Below are positions 11,952 to 24,888 of a stretch of 64,000 nt of DNA, one piece after another. The stretch's first letter is position 1. Each line of letters opens with the position of its first letter. Under the pieces are notes generated by a model. The model did no database searches. It had not been told where the DNA came from and saw only the letters and a list, made by a program, of their open reading frames with translations. The position numbers were made by a program, and so were the translations under genes. Origin of the DNA: Punica granatum (lineage: Eukaryota > Streptophyta > Magnoliopsida > Myrtales > Lythraceae); NCBI RefSeq assembly GCF_007655135.1, contig NC_045132.1, positions 26,282,354 to 26,346,353 on the forward strand, given 5' to 3'.

Positions 11952-11990
<39 letters not shown>
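11950..11990 (+). repeat. CT microsatellite in the P2 leader
   Basis: About 20 CT units, upstream of the ribosomal protein P2 start and probably in its 5' UTR. Pyrimidine-rich leaders are common in plant ribosomal protein genes. Confidence 0.75.
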
Positions 11991-11993
<3 letters not shown>

Positions 11994-12071
11994 GTGTAGT
12001 GTGATTGGGTACCTGCATAATGACGATGCGTCAGCTCACTTGCGATGATGAATCTGTGGTGGTTGGCAGAG

Positions 12072-12917
12072 ATGAAGGTGATCGCAGCTTACTTGCTTGC
12101 TGTCTTGGGAGGGAACACCAACCCCACGGCCGAAGATATAAAGGCAATTCTCGGATCAGGTGCGAACCGCCTTAGATTCTCCCTCGATTCTCCCCTCCGA
12201 TCATCTTATTCCGTGCATCCCTGTGTTTTCCTTTTTTTTTTTTGGATGGTGGGCGTCGCTCGATTGCATCATCGGATGAAGCTGAGCTGCTTTATCTCGT
12301 GCTTATCTACGCCGTTACTTGCTGAAGTTCAGGAGCAAAAGCTATTCTATTGTTGCATATACCATACGCTCGTGGTTATTTTAGGGTTCACCATGGGCCA
12401 GGTTTCTGGAATGTTAACTCGCTCATTCGTGGGGGTTTGTCAAACATGAGATGATAGGTAGTCGGTAGAGATGTAACGCGACCCTCGGTTACTGGGTGGG
12501 AATGTAGTTACGGGAAACTGTGATGTTACTGTTGGGGTGGTACTGAAGAAGGTATTTTCTGCTCGGCAGTTGGAGCTGAAGCTGATGACGATAGGATTGA
12601 GATGCTACTGTCGGAAGTCAAGGGAAAGGACATCACCGAGCTGATTGCTGCTGGAAGGGAGAAGTTGGCATCAGTTCCTGCTGGTGGCGGCGTCGCTGTT
12701 GCTGCTGCTGCAGCCCCTGCTGCCAGTGGCGGTGATGCTGCCCCTGCTGCCGAGTCTAAAAAGGAGGAGAAAGCCAAGGAGCCGGAATCCGAAGAAGATG
12801 AGGTAACATTTCAAATTTCGAGTCTTTCCTCATTCAATTGCATAATCATCCGGTTGACTATGTCTAACTTGGCCGTTCACGCTTTTGTAGGACATGGGTT
12901 TGAGTCTCTTCGACTAA
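12072..12917 (+). CDS. RPP2: 60S acidic ribosomal protein P2
   Basis: Exons 12072-12159, 12570-12802, 12891-12917 encode 115 residues, the usual P2 length. P2 pairs with P1 on the ribosomal stalk and recruits translational GTPases. Seen: the classic start [15 protein letters not shown], the helical domain ([20 protein letters not shown]), an Ala/Gly/Pro hinge, a Lys/Glu-rich acidic tail, and the C-terminal tag, which here reads DMGLSLFD. The usual plant tag is MGFSLFD/E, so one Phe is Leu. The upstream sequence TTGGCAG|AGATG suggests a leader intron ends just before the start. From memory Arabidopsis P2 At3g44590 is next to CYP71, as here. Confidence 0.93.
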
Positions 12918-13655
12918 GCGGGGAAATCATATACTTTACTTCAGGGGCCTCTCTTTATGCATATCAGAGTAATAGTCAGAAGTTAGGATTTGTTTTCTTT
13001 TTCCCCCTTTTCTGATTAGATTAGAGATGCTATTATATCTTCGCCACACAGTCCTGAGTATATGATCCATCTTCTAGTATATAACGCCGTGTTTTGATGA
13101 TTTTGAGAGCCCCAATTATCTGCAGCCTAGTTAATACTTATCCCAATTGATGCTCTCGATTTAATTATACTTTCTGTCGACGTAATCTTTACTGATTCGA
13201 CTAATAAGGGTGGAACTGTTGGATCTTTATTGATGTCCTGACGGGACTCGGGCTAAACTATGGCACGAACTCCTACACTTTGTTCCCAGAATCTGGGTGA
13301 GTTTCCCCTGAGCTAGGGAACAGCTTATCAAGCTGTTTGATTTCGAAGCTAGTGTGGGTTGCCTATGAGCAGAGTGAAAAACCTGTATCGAATTCTCTAC
13401 CTGCAAGTTTTCAAACGATACTCGGGTAATTGCTGGAGATAATGAAAAGCAGAGACAAATGATGGAGAATTATAGCATCATACCGCATAGACATACAGAC
13501 AATAGACATACATGAAGTGTTCAGTATTAATCTGTCTGACAGATGCCCGTTATGAACAGTACTGAGTTCCTTGACCATAAGCACTTACCTCCCGACACGA
13601 ATAGATATACTAAGCATTGCTGCCAACCTTATTATGGAGTTGTACCGGGACAGTT
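12918..13655. other. intergenic between convergent P2 and HPt genes
   Basis: Converging 3' ends, so this holds 3' UTRs of both genes. No further gene seen. Confidence 0.5.
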
Positions 13656-16600
13656 CTATTTCTTGCTATGGCCTCCAGCCTCGTCGTCTATGACTGCTCG
13701 CTCCATCTGGGCAGAATAAAAGCATAATGACTGAGAGAGCAGTGGTTGATTCGATTCCATTCACAGTGAAACATACGCTCGGCGAAAGGTCGGGACGGAT
13801 GCATATCAAGTCCCGCATACAGATTCCCTCGAGTGTCCCATACAGTCAACGAATTCATCTTTCAGAAAATTATAAATTTAGCATATACTCTGTGTATGTT
13901 ACCCATGAAGCTTAACCGCATCGGATGGCTCTTGCTCCTACTAGTTAACAAGACCATACGCATAACTAAAAATGAAAAATAGGAGCTAAATATTATAAGA
14001 GGCATTTACCTTGCATATGGTCTTCATCTTGTCCCGCAGAGTCGAGTACTCAGTTACTACCTGCTGATACGCTTCAAGGCACCTGCAAGAGCAATAATTC
14101 AGGTTAAGAATGAGATGATGGAGAAGAGATCGCATTGCGCCGATATCGGTAAACAAGATACTGCGAGTATTACAAGATTTCTTCTAAAAAATGGATACTG
14201 CAGCAAGGAGCTTGATAATAGACGGGCAAAGCTCAACGAATGAGCTGGCTGAACAGGAAATGATATGAAATCGAACAAATCGCATAAAAGTTTGACAGAA
14301 GCAGAGGAAATTCATATCTCAACAGCCTTTTCATGCACAAGATGTAAATCTCGAAACCAATACTTCACAGTGTCAATGGGCCGAATAATTTCCAAAGTTT
14401 CTCCAAGGAAATCTGATCAATTGCCACGGCTCGAATTAGACCAGCCATAACTATAGGGCAAGACAAATGAGAAGAGGAGAGGGAAACCATCTAGATAATG
14501 GACGATATTAAAAACTTAAAAGAGCCACCAGATACAGTCTGAAGGAAGACTCGACCGATTTGTTTTCCTAATTGAGACTTGCAAAGGTACATATATGGTA
14601 GGATGTCTCCATCGACATATTAGTTGAAGGAGCAAAAGGAGCCAGGTGCTTATTAGTACTACGGGGAGATTTCGTATCCTTATTTTTATCTGATTGTTTC
14701 TGCGACACAAAAAGGGGGAAAGGATGCTTGGACTGGTCGAGAGGGATTCCAATGGGCCATTTCCTTCAATCTAGCAGCCCGTTCATCTTCAGGCATCATG
14801 AGGCTCTACAATTAGATCCAAAAGCTTAGACTTCGGAGTTGGTTCTGAGGCACTAACATGTAGCTAAATCATTTTTCGGGTGTCTAACTATGTCTCTGTG
14901 TAGGCTATTTTGCTATATTTTCCTGTATTATGAGGTCAAAGAAGTCAATTGTTGGGTCAAGTCAGCCGTAGATTGATGAGAAACTAGTTTTCTATCTAAT
15001 AGTAATCTTCTAAGTGCTTTCCCTTCCTGAAGGGAGTGGATGGCTGGAAAACATGATAAGGCCGGAGAGCTTATTCGTCCATTATTAGGCAAGTAATTCA
15101 GGGTTCCACTTGGACCAAGTCCATGAGCCTGCTGAGTTCTACCTAGACTTGGCTGACAAACCATAGTAATGCCAACAACGTGCATTCTAGGTATGTTTCT
15201 GTGCTGACTAAAAGAATACAATAACAGATGCTGTCATCAAGTGGTTTCCAAACAGAAAAGTTAAAAACAGACATCTGAGAGAATGCATATGCCTACCTCT
15301 CCTTGTCTTTGCGATCACAAGCATCTCGGAGTTCAAGACAAGCAGTCACCACACGACAGCCGCCAATGCTGTACGTTAGCGATGTCATAACCCGTTAGTT
15401 ACAGTCATTACATAGAAACTGTAAGCAGAAACACTTTTAACTAGGCATGGAACACGCGTAAAAGAAAGAGAGTTGTTTCAACACATCAATGGCTATATAA
15501 GTTACAGTTAACCAAAATCCACAGTAATCTCTCTCTTCCTCATCCTAATCATGTTTACATCTTTGTTTCTTTTTCATTTCCATTCTTCCAGGAATTTATG
15601 CAGCTATAAAGATCTGTTTGTTACATGACATTTGTCTCAAAATATGTTTCACTATGCTATTAAGGTATCTCAGATTTTCCATCATGAGCTAATTCACATA
15701 GATCCAATACCAATATATAATCTGATAGAATTGTATTTAATGATTTAGATGTTTAAACTTTGTAACGTTTTTTCAGATACAAACTTATCAATCATTCCCT
15801 TGTAAGCTGAAAATGTCTAGGCAACAGTAAGCAGGGAAAGGCAGCAAGGTACTACTTCATGGCATCTTAATACGATATTAATGTACGCATCCATACTTCC
15901 AAAAGATAAAACATGCAAGCTTGCTTGACAATCTTAGAATATTGCATGTAAAGCATGATTATCTTTACTCTTAAAACTATCGAGCAAGATTTTCTTTACT
16001 TTCCGGCAAGGTGTGACTAATTGATGCATTTTGGAATACCCTATAAAGGAAAGCTCCGTCAGTTATTATGAATAAGTAGCATACAAAAGTTATAAAACTG
16101 TTTATTCAATTACCTTATTGATAATTGGCAGAACTTGCAAAACATTGTTATGATGTGAAATCTCAATGAGAATCAATCTTGCCAAGTATGAATCAAATAC
16201 CACACACGCAAAGATATTCTTCTCTACATGTACAGGTATGGGACATAGCAGAAAATATTTAATATCATTCCAAATGTGTTCTTCTATGTAGGCAATGGTC
16301 TCATCTACCTCATGCTAGCTCCCTTAAACCGATGAGTGATGTTATCCACTTTAGGATAGTCCACAACAGGCTGCTTCCTGCAAAGAAAATTAAATAGCAT
16401 CCAGGACCAAATTAAGAAAATCGGGATATTACTTAAAACAATCAAATATATTCTGCAACACAGAAATATATTACTTACAGATGATGGGCCAGTTCTCTCA
16501 TGAGCTTATCTGCATCCCGCACATAATTCTTGAAAATATCCAAGGCGAACTCGGGATAGGTTTCACGGACTAAGTTCCTCGTATTATCAAATTTATCATC

Positions 16601-17831
16601 CAGGATACCCTACAAAAGGGAACAAATGTTTGTCCTAGAGCAGTCAATATCGGAAAGAAACTGAAATGACCATACAAAACTAGTTAAATATCAACCAAAT
16701 TTATGATTTTACAGTTATGAGGACTTTATAATGCTTCTCTTCCACCTAAAAAGAAAGTTGAATTAAATTTGAACATTTGCTATGGCCACTATGAGAATAT
16801 TTGCTCATAGGGATGAGACTGAGGGAAATCCTTTGACTGATTTAGTCAAGGAGATCAATGCCAAAAGGGCAGGTGACATCTTCCAAAACATTTCATCAAA
16901 ACCGGGCAAAGATATATCCACATAAACGTCCATTGCAAAAGGGGCTTTGGTTGAAGGCGTTATGGGAGCAGCAATTGCGCGAGGTTGCTCCTAATGATCC
17001 TTACTGGAGGAGATACAAAACCTTGAAAATGGCCTACTATATCAAGTATTCTCATAAACCTCATACTGCATAGAAGGTTTTGATAGATCTGATACTCATG
17101 GAATACGGGTAGGAAAAAAAGGGGAAAAAAAAGAGGATTTGAACTTTATCCTAGGACGATCATGCTATCATTTTTCCCCAAAAGGTGGACCATACAAATT
17201 ATCACATCTAAGTTCGGTATGAAAGAGTGAAAGAAAGTAACGGAAGTGACCCGCATACAAACTGGACAATCTTCTATGCCATTCTGTTCCATTTTGATTT
17301 CTCCATAACAAACGTGGCCCTAGTCATGACACAATTGTCCGTGGAGGGAAACAACAATAGAAAACGTTACGCCGAGCCAAAAAAAGAAAAGGAAAAAAAA
17401 ACACAGTAAAAGCCGTTACGGCATTCAGCTGAGGCACACTTGGGATGAGACCACCAAGGCTTTGTCTTTGTCATAGAAACTCCAAAACAAAAAAGATCAA
17501 ACCGTATGCTAGAAATGTGAACAACCTCTATCTTGGCCAAGGTGATACCGGATAGGTAAGAGGGATGCCTCTATTCATTGTAAAGGATCAAATTTTACAC
17601 CAAACATAAACAACAGCAGAATCGAAACGCACGTCACACTCCACATCATTCACAATACCAAGATTACCCTAAGGTCCCAAACAGAGCAGCAATAGCATCC
17701 TAAAGGACATGAACAGTAACTCGCAAAACCAGACGAGCCATTTCAAAAGATCAACTTGAGGGAGCACGCACCTCGCCCTTGACGTACTGGACGAAGCTGT
17801 CCATCGTCTGCCTTGGTGTCTGAGCCGCCAT
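13656..17831 (-). CDS. histidine-containing phosphotransfer (HPt/AHP) protein, divergent
   Basis: Relay between cytokinin receptor histidine kinases and response regulators, moving between cytosol and nucleus. Exons on the minus strand: 17831-17772, 16609-16479, 16377-16309, 15368-15297, 14082-14010, 13706-13656, giving 151 residues; six exons and ~150 aa are typical of plant AHPs. The phosphate-accepting His is predicted at residue 79 in VDNITHRFKGASMSIGG; the usual motif is HQ(L/F)KGSS(A/S)SIG, so the His, Lys and Gly are kept but neighbours differ. GILDDKF matches the usual ILDxQF near the start, and the end (QQVVTEYSTLRDKMKTIC) matches the last helix. It has an acidic, Lys-ended tail. Intron 1 is ~1.2 kb and holds a coding relic on the other strand. 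It could be a slowly signalling or specialised AHP. Confidence 0.82.
16782..17073 (+). pseudogene. unidentified coding relic inside intron 1 of the HPt gene
   Basis: From an ATG at 16782 one frame reads MATMRIFAHRDETEGNPLTD on to GKDIST, a stop, then TSIAKGALVEGVMGAAIARG. A second overlapping frame (16858-17073) is open for 71 codons. The first frame looks protein-like across its stop, suggesting a decayed retrocopy. I do not recognise the source. Confidence 0.3.
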
Positions 17832-18898
17832 TTTTATTGCACGTAGGCGCTTGAGCGAAGCAAAAAAGAGAGAAGAAGCTCAACTCGTTGGCAAATGGGG
17901 AAGAAAAGAAAATCAGTAAGATGGGTTTCGGAGAGCAATTGCGTGGAATGCATGATAGCACTGACGTCTTCCTCGGAGAGTGGCGGTTTCGTCTCAACCA
18001 TTTTTGGCAGTATATGCTTTACTGAAGCTTGGCTACGACGTTACTCTATTCGGCAGGGAAGGAGCCGACGACTTCAACGCCCAAGCGCCTGAACAAGGCA
18101 CTACTCGTAGAGCACGACTTTCCCGCTCAAATCCTCGGGGTTAAAGGCTGTAACAGTAACTGCACGTAGACGGCCGGCCCCGGCTGGATCCTTTTTAGTT
18201 ATTGATTGCGATATCTACATAGAGAAAGTACGACCGTAACAGTTGATTTTGTCGGGATATTGTCGGATACACGTGCGGTTTCCGTATGAGTTTCGGGCAT
18301 CTCAGATACTTCCATGTGTTCTGTAGTATCTAACAGAATAATACCGACTTTAACGGACCAATGACTGTTGAAATAATCTCAAATCATGCACAAGTATGAT
18401 GCAGGAACCAAGCCGCGCCAATTAAGTATAGGTTGATATCGGGGCAAAACTATTTCAGAGCTACACGGGAAGTACACTTTTGAAGTATAAATTACATGAG
18501 AAGACCTTCCAACGTGTCCCAAGAATCAAAAAACCATAGTACAGATCAGAGCAACAGTTCTGGGAGATTCATAACAATCGTACGAGACCAGACTTCACAA
18601 GTCAGCTGTCTAAGAACATTGAGGTGCCATCCGGACTTCCTTGATCCCTTCCGAACCAATACCTGGGATGAGAAAATGCAAACATGAGTTGACATGCTTA
18701 TATTCTTTAAATAGGAACGAAAGCACAAAAAATTAAGGAGCGGTTTCTCGGTCATAATCATTGGGCTTTATAAACAAATCTTCTCCTCCATTCTCTCTTA
18801 TAAACAAAAAAAAAGGAAACAGTTGCACGGTACCGAAGATTCAGTCCCTGGACCAGTTCCATCCCCAAGAAGAAAAGGCGGATACATATCAAGAAATT
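17832..18898. other. promoter of the HPt gene and 3' flank of CYP71
   Basis: About 1 kb between the HPt start and the CYP71 stop, both on the minus strand. It holds the HPt promoter and the CYP71 3' UTR. No additional gene supported. Confidence 0.5.
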
Positions 18899-21800
18899 CT
18901 AGGACTTTGGAACAGTCACATTCAGGATTTTAACGTCTTGGAACGGCCTGTCCTGCTTGTCCACCTTCACTTTCTCGATAGACTGTCAGGGGGCAATCAT
19001 CAGTAAAGGAACAGAATAAATAAGAGACAAATCAGCATATAAAGTAACTATCAGTACACATTGATCATACGGTCGAAATAAATGGACAGTCCCCCAACTC
19101 ATTTCAAGTTTAGAATTTCTCTTTGAAAACCCTAAAAGTAAAGATATCACACATGCAACATTTAGATCTTAGTAGTAATGCGTAAATTTTTATCTCAGGG
19201 GTACCTGTACAACATCCATTCCCTTGACAACTCTGCCGAAAACTGTATGCTTGTTATCAAGCCATGGAGTGGCCACTGTGGTGATAAAGAACTGAGAACC
19301 ATTCGTATTGGGTCCCGCATTTGCCATTGAAACCGTGAAAGGTCTGTCATGCCGAAGACTGCACCATAAATAAAATCTGTGTCAAGTTCAGTTCTATTCT
19401 AATTTGGCAACCTCCTCAATGTTTAAGTCAAAAGATGGCCGCTTTGTATATGTATAATAAAGAATAATCAAATGACCAACAGGGTTACGTTGAAGTGGTA
19501 ACGATATTAAATGCATCGAGTTTTGAAAAGGAAAAAAAAAAACTATGCCAGTGGTAAATTAGCTACCTTTTATGAAACTCATCCTCAAACTCTCTTCCCC
19601 AAATTGATTGCCCACCAGTGCCGTCTCCTAGAGGATCTCCAGTCTGTATCATGAAGCCCTTGATCACACGGTGGAATAAAAGATTATCGTAGTAGCCGTT
19701 TCGGCAATGTGTCGTGAAGTTCTCCACAGCTTTCGGGCATTCTTCTGGGTATAGCCGCATGTGAACGTCTCCCATTGTCGTGTGAAGAATCTGCAAAACA
19801 GGAATCAAACAAAAATACTCATTATAATTGAGTGTAACAAGAACAATATTGAAATAAAAATCTAGAAAGATGAACGCAATTAATAATAAAGACTCACCAC
19901 ATTGTCAGGTAGTGATGTGGTAACAGATTTCCCTATATCAGATACAGCCATGAGCTCATCAGGAGGGGGCTTCTCATTGAATGCATCCCTGCCCTTGCTT
20001 GGATCGTCAGGCTCCTCGGGTTCTCGCTGACTATTTAAAGAAAATAACATTTCATGATCAATGGCATATAAGAAACTATATGGCGATTATAATAAAGCAA
20101 TTTTAACGAAAATAAGAAGGAAGCACAAAAGTTATAAAAAGAGTAAACAGAAACTCTTCAAATCCAACCTGAATAAATAGAGTCTGTGTTTCTTGAAAGC
20201 GCAACACAGAAGAGTTGGATCCATCAATGGCTCCTTGCTCTCATTAGCATTTGCGGCGGACGCAGGGATTTTTCTAACCTTTTTACTAGTTCTGTCTCCT
20301 TGGTACAGAGCAATTCTCAAGAATCTGTCATTGTTTTCAACCTTCCCAAGAATTCTGGCAACTTTGTTGGTGTGTAAATTGACAACCTATCAATTCAAGG
20401 TAAAGGAAGAGATATGAAAATGTTAGAGCACTCTGCCTAACAATAGCTGATCATTACTAATGAGACTTGCTTTGCAAAGAATTACACATGAATGGCGATT
20501 TACTTTTATCCCAAGAAGTGTTGCATAGAGGAGGAAGTTAGAACTTTCATCAAAAACAGCATTTGGTGGTGGTGGTGGTGGTGTTGTTTCTGTTTTCTCC
20601 ATTTCCCTCTCAACAGCCATCCTTCGCCCGAAATCAATAGCGTCTAGCTGATATAATGGAGCGCTGCTTCTCTGGAGATCTTGTGCTACCTAATGAAATA
20701 AAAAAGAACTCCAGGCTCCAATCAAAACCCCCCAAAAAGAGATTATATAATAAAACAGAAATCATCATGTATATATAATTCCCCATCTTGTACGGTAAGA
20801 GAAAAATATACCTCGAGAGATTCATCGTAGACACGTCTCAACTTCCCCGTCTTAAACCAAAATACACGAATCCTTCGATCAGGCGATGTAATAGAGAACT
20901 GCTTCCCATCAGGGCTCACCTAAATAGGCATTACCTGTAAATCAAATATGCTCAAGGAAAGAAAGGATTTGAATGGAAGTCTCCAATATACATATAAGGT
21001 ACCTCAACTGTGGAAACAGTCGTTTTACACTTCGCAATTTCCAACAGATTCGTATCACTCTTTAACTTGAATTTTACCCTGCACAGAAAACAGGAGATTC
21101 AAGGCAACTGCAATAATGGAATAATGGAATCATCCTATCCCATTCAGTAATAGACTGATAGATAGCACGGGGAACTGCGAAATACATGACAACAAACAAC
21201 GAGGTGAAATTGATTGCTTCTCATGCTTATCATGTCAAGCAATGAGGAAATATAACATACTCATCCACAGGGAACTTCAATGTAGCAGGGCTCCAGTACT
21301 CAATAATACCCCTGTCATCAGCTGAAATCACTGTATCACATGCATGATTGTACTTCATAATTTTAACTGGACCCAAATGAACCTGAAGAGTGGGCAGAAC
21401 AGCCAGAATGTTAATTAATGAATATCAAGCCAACTATATGTCAAAGGACAACTCATCGTGCTTGATAGTCAGCACTAGCAGCTTTCAAGGGGAAGCACAG
21501 TACCTCTCGAGAGATTATAGGTTCATTTGTACCAGCTCGAGCATCATATATATGCACAAATGAGGAATTCCGATCACTTATGGCAAGCTTAGCTTTAACA
21601 TCCCCTTGTTTGTAGACCCATTCAACTGCTCCAGGAACATATGGAAGGCGAATCATGACCATCATGTCATAGTTAACGACATCATATATCTTCACGGAAC
21701 GGTCATTTGAAATGGTACAGCAAAGCATGCCATCCACACTAACCTGCATAGCTGAATTTAGTAATGCCTGATAATTGCCTTAAACGAAAAGAAACAAAGT

Positions 21801-23164
21801 TCAATCAAACTTTTCAAAAAGATCTGATTGACCATAGCTGAGTTAATTTGAATAATCGAGCCCTGGAAGGGGGAGAACTTACGGCTAATCCTTCAATAGG
21901 GCCAAGATGTGATCTAAAATGCTTTGCAAACTCGATTCCTATAGGCTTTTTCTTCCAAAACTTCAAGTGACCTACAAAATGATCCATAAGGCTTTAAAAA
22001 GATAACAATTGAGGATATAAATTGAAAACAATCAAAGTAAAACAACACGCTGCATTATCAAGAAAAGTTACTAAAATCCAAGAAAGGTTAGCATTACCAT
22101 CAGCACTTCCAGTCATAAAAAAATCAGCAGCCGATACAGCAACATGTGTGACCACATCTCGATGCATGTAACTTTTCTCATACCTATAATCAATGGCCAC
22201 GAATTAGAAAGTGTCCACCTCGTCAATAGAACCAAAAAGCCACTCAAAATTCATGACAGAGATAAGATAACAAATAATATACCAATGGTGATGCCAAAGT
22301 TTTTGTTGCAGAACAAGCTTAAATAGTATAAAGCTATACAGCAGACCATCGACCGAACCTTAGCAGGGCCCATTGATTAGGACTCCATGGTCACCACTAC
22401 TAAAAATAAAAGCGCACAGACCACAACGGAAGTCACAGGGTGTCCTATGGATTCAGCATTTAAAGGGTTCGGAAGCACTAGGCTCCGATCCAAAGTTGCA
22501 TTTAGGATATTTTAGCTGTTCATAGATTTAGTGAATTGTCCTAAGGCATGGGGAATTACCGCATACAAGTTCTGGAAAAGAAACTTCCAGTATATCCCGA
22601 CTAAAAATCTTTCTCCCTCCGAATTCATATTAATAATCCATCGTAATAATTCAGAAAATTAGGAACGCGGAATCTACTTCCAAAACAAACCAAAACCTTA
22701 AACCTTCAAATACCTAAAACCCTGAAACTAAAGAGCTACAGCAATAACAAGAGCTGCGAAATCGCAAGGAACTCCGCACGGAAATGGTAGAACCGGAAAC
22801 ATTCCATTAGAAGTAGCTGAAACCTCAGCAGGCCACAAGCTGACGCAAGAATCATCGTTCCGAGCAATTATATAATGCAATTCCAACAAAGTCCCATAAA
22901 GCATGAAAATTTTGACAACCGAAGGCTGGAATTCCATATGGATTAACTTATACCAAACAAAAAGACTCTATTTTGACATCACGATGGTACGGGAAGGAGG
23001 AAGCTAGCTCACATGTTGGCGGAGGGGAGCGAGTCGAGGTAAGCCTGCTCGAACTGGAGGGGCCGCTTGAGGCGGGCCTTAGGGGCGGGACCAGGCCCCA
23101 CCATCGGCTCCTCCTCGGCGTCCGCTCCCACTGGAGCTCCATTCGCGTCCTGAGCTTCTTCCAT
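18899..23164 (-). CDS. CYP71: WD40-repeat cyclophilin CYP71 (peptidyl-prolyl isomerase)
   Basis: Nuclear protein with N-terminal WD40 repeats and a C-terminal cyclophilin domain; the Arabidopsis protein binds histone H3 and acts in chromatin silencing of developmental genes. Thirteen exons (minus): 23164-23013, 22183-22098, 21971-21883, 21743-21504, 21382-21261, 21078-21003, 20919-20812, 20689-20504, 20386-20169, 20030-19898, 19790-19567, 19358-19205, 18982-18899, giving 623 residues against about 631 in Arabidopsis. WD40 signs: [53 protein letters not shown]. The cyclophilin part keeps the active-site residues in [26 protein letters not shown] and [11 protein letters not shown]. The acidic N-terminus ([12 protein letters not shown]) is normal. 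A PPPPPP stretch sits near residue 370. Confidence 0.95.
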
Positions 23165-23343
23165 GGCGATTGCTCAAGCTCCGGTAGTGGACTCAATGTC
23201 AAGGAGAGCGATCGGGACGTGAGCTTGAAAGGAGAAAGACGAAGACTGGGCCAAGCCACCGAGTCTGAGCTGTTGCAATGTAAACCCGAGAGCCCTTCTG
23301 CGACCGACGTGTCGTTTGGCGGTAGACCGCTACCAACGAGGTT

Positions 23344-23458
23344 AGCCCATAAACGACAAGTCGGTTCATAACAGATTTGGGCCTCCTGGACGAATATAGG
23401 CCCAATGGGCTGAATCTGGAGCAAGCTAGGCCCATAATTACATGCCCGTGTGGGCTAA
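23344..23458. promoter_or_regulatory. GGCCCA/TGGGCC (site II) cluster upstream of CYP71
   Basis: Six GGCCCA, AGCCCA or TGGGCY boxes in about 115 bases, including AGGCCCAATGGGCTG at 23398-23412. They lie 180-290 bases upstream of the CYP71 start. Such boxes are bound by TCP factors in plant housekeeping promoters; binding here is inferred. Confidence 0.55.
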
Positions 23459-23459
23459 T

Positions 23460-24888
23460 GTGCACCGGGTGCATGGTTTATGATATCGAACCCAGTGCAC
23501 CTACCCGAGGGACGTATAATAATAATACATGAGGTTTACGAGCAAGAAATAGTGGATTGCATCAAAAGCACGTACGTATAGAACCATGAGAACCGGATAT
23601 GTTGGCCGGATCGCACCAGAGGTGGACCCCACGGATCAAACCTGCGATAGAGGTGGAGGGCTCGAGCCCCACAATACGCGTGTATCTCATCAATGATTTA
23701 GTCAGATATGGATGGAACCAAACTCGAGCAAGGACATGAGCATAGAGATGCATATAGCAAGTGATAATGAGACGGCAACAAGCCATCTACTACAGTCTGC
23801 AGCCCCGGAGAGTATAACTTCCAAGCCTGACATTAAATTTTGATTCGAACTGTATTACCATGATGACACGTCCTTTTCATGTGACATGTGAGAGCGAGGA
23901 TGTGAAAGCTCGACGAACATTATTATGGACATTGTCTCGCGATTAGAAGTGTACGAGTGGCCCGAAAGGAACCGCCCAAACTAGTCGGGCCAACGAAAGC
24001 AAAGTCACCAGCTAGGTTACATTCGTTACATTCTTGTCCTATGTATCCAACAGTTTACATGGCCATGTTGCCCTTCCAACTTCCTGCCCTTACCATCAAC
24101 GAAAAAGCCTTTGCATGCATCATCCATGTATTCACGGCTCGTAGCCAACGAGGAGTTATCTTTCCACACGAGCTAAGAGTCATGACTTTTCCCAGACCAA
24201 TCCAAGCAGAGCAGGTCATGTGAATTAAGCACTCGGTGAGAGATTAGAGAGACAAGAAATAAATGAACACATGAATTTCCACCTGTAATAAGAATTAAAA
24301 AATGAACAGAGAGTTCCTATAGGTATTTTACATAATTAATTTAGCACGAAGGCTCGCAATCTAAGATTTTCGGACGAGTTAGAAATGGAGAGAGGGCCCA
24401 CGGCAGATCCATGAAACGAGCAAGCGCACGTGGGGGTTGGGACATCGTTTCCCGTAAACAAACACGCAGCCACCCAACTCGCATCGCATAGTGTGAGCGT
24501 CCTATTCCCATTCCAAATCCTATTCCTATTCCTATTCCTATTCCTATTCCTATTCCTATTCCTCCCATGGCTTTCTTATTCGTCTGCCCCTTCAATCAGG
24601 CTTTCCTCCGGTCCCCATATCCCTACTGGCTTTCCGGAAAGTCAACACTCCCAATTGTCGACATCCCCTTTGTCGGGTTCCCAACGTTCGATAGCACATG
24701 TCCATTCGATAAGAGTCAAGAAATCAACATCAAACCTTTCTTTCCTCTGATAGCGATAGCCTTACGACTCGATAATGAAAACTCATCCAGTCATACTCTA
24801 ATGCATAACCGCCCCCCTTTTCATTTCGTCATTGCAAGATACAAGGGCGTAATCCGGTTAATATATCTATATTTTATTCATAGTATTA
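23460..24888. other. intergenic between CYP71 and the AGC1-12-like kinase
   Basis: Upstream of CYP71 and downstream of the kinase stop. Apart from the hexamer repeat near 24510-24563, I see no gene or defined element. Confidence 0.5.
24510..24563. repeat. (CCTATT)n hexanucleotide repeat
   Basis: About nine near-perfect CCTATT units. It differs from the plant telomere unit and lies between genes. Confidence 0.85.

Noticed and set aside
23630..23680. tRNA-like piece ending GGCTCGAGCCCC
   Set aside because: No cloverleaf or anticodon arm could be drawn.
24510..24563. Telomere-like hexamer array
   Set aside because: CCTATT units are not the plant telomere repeat (TTTAGGG), and it lies between genes.
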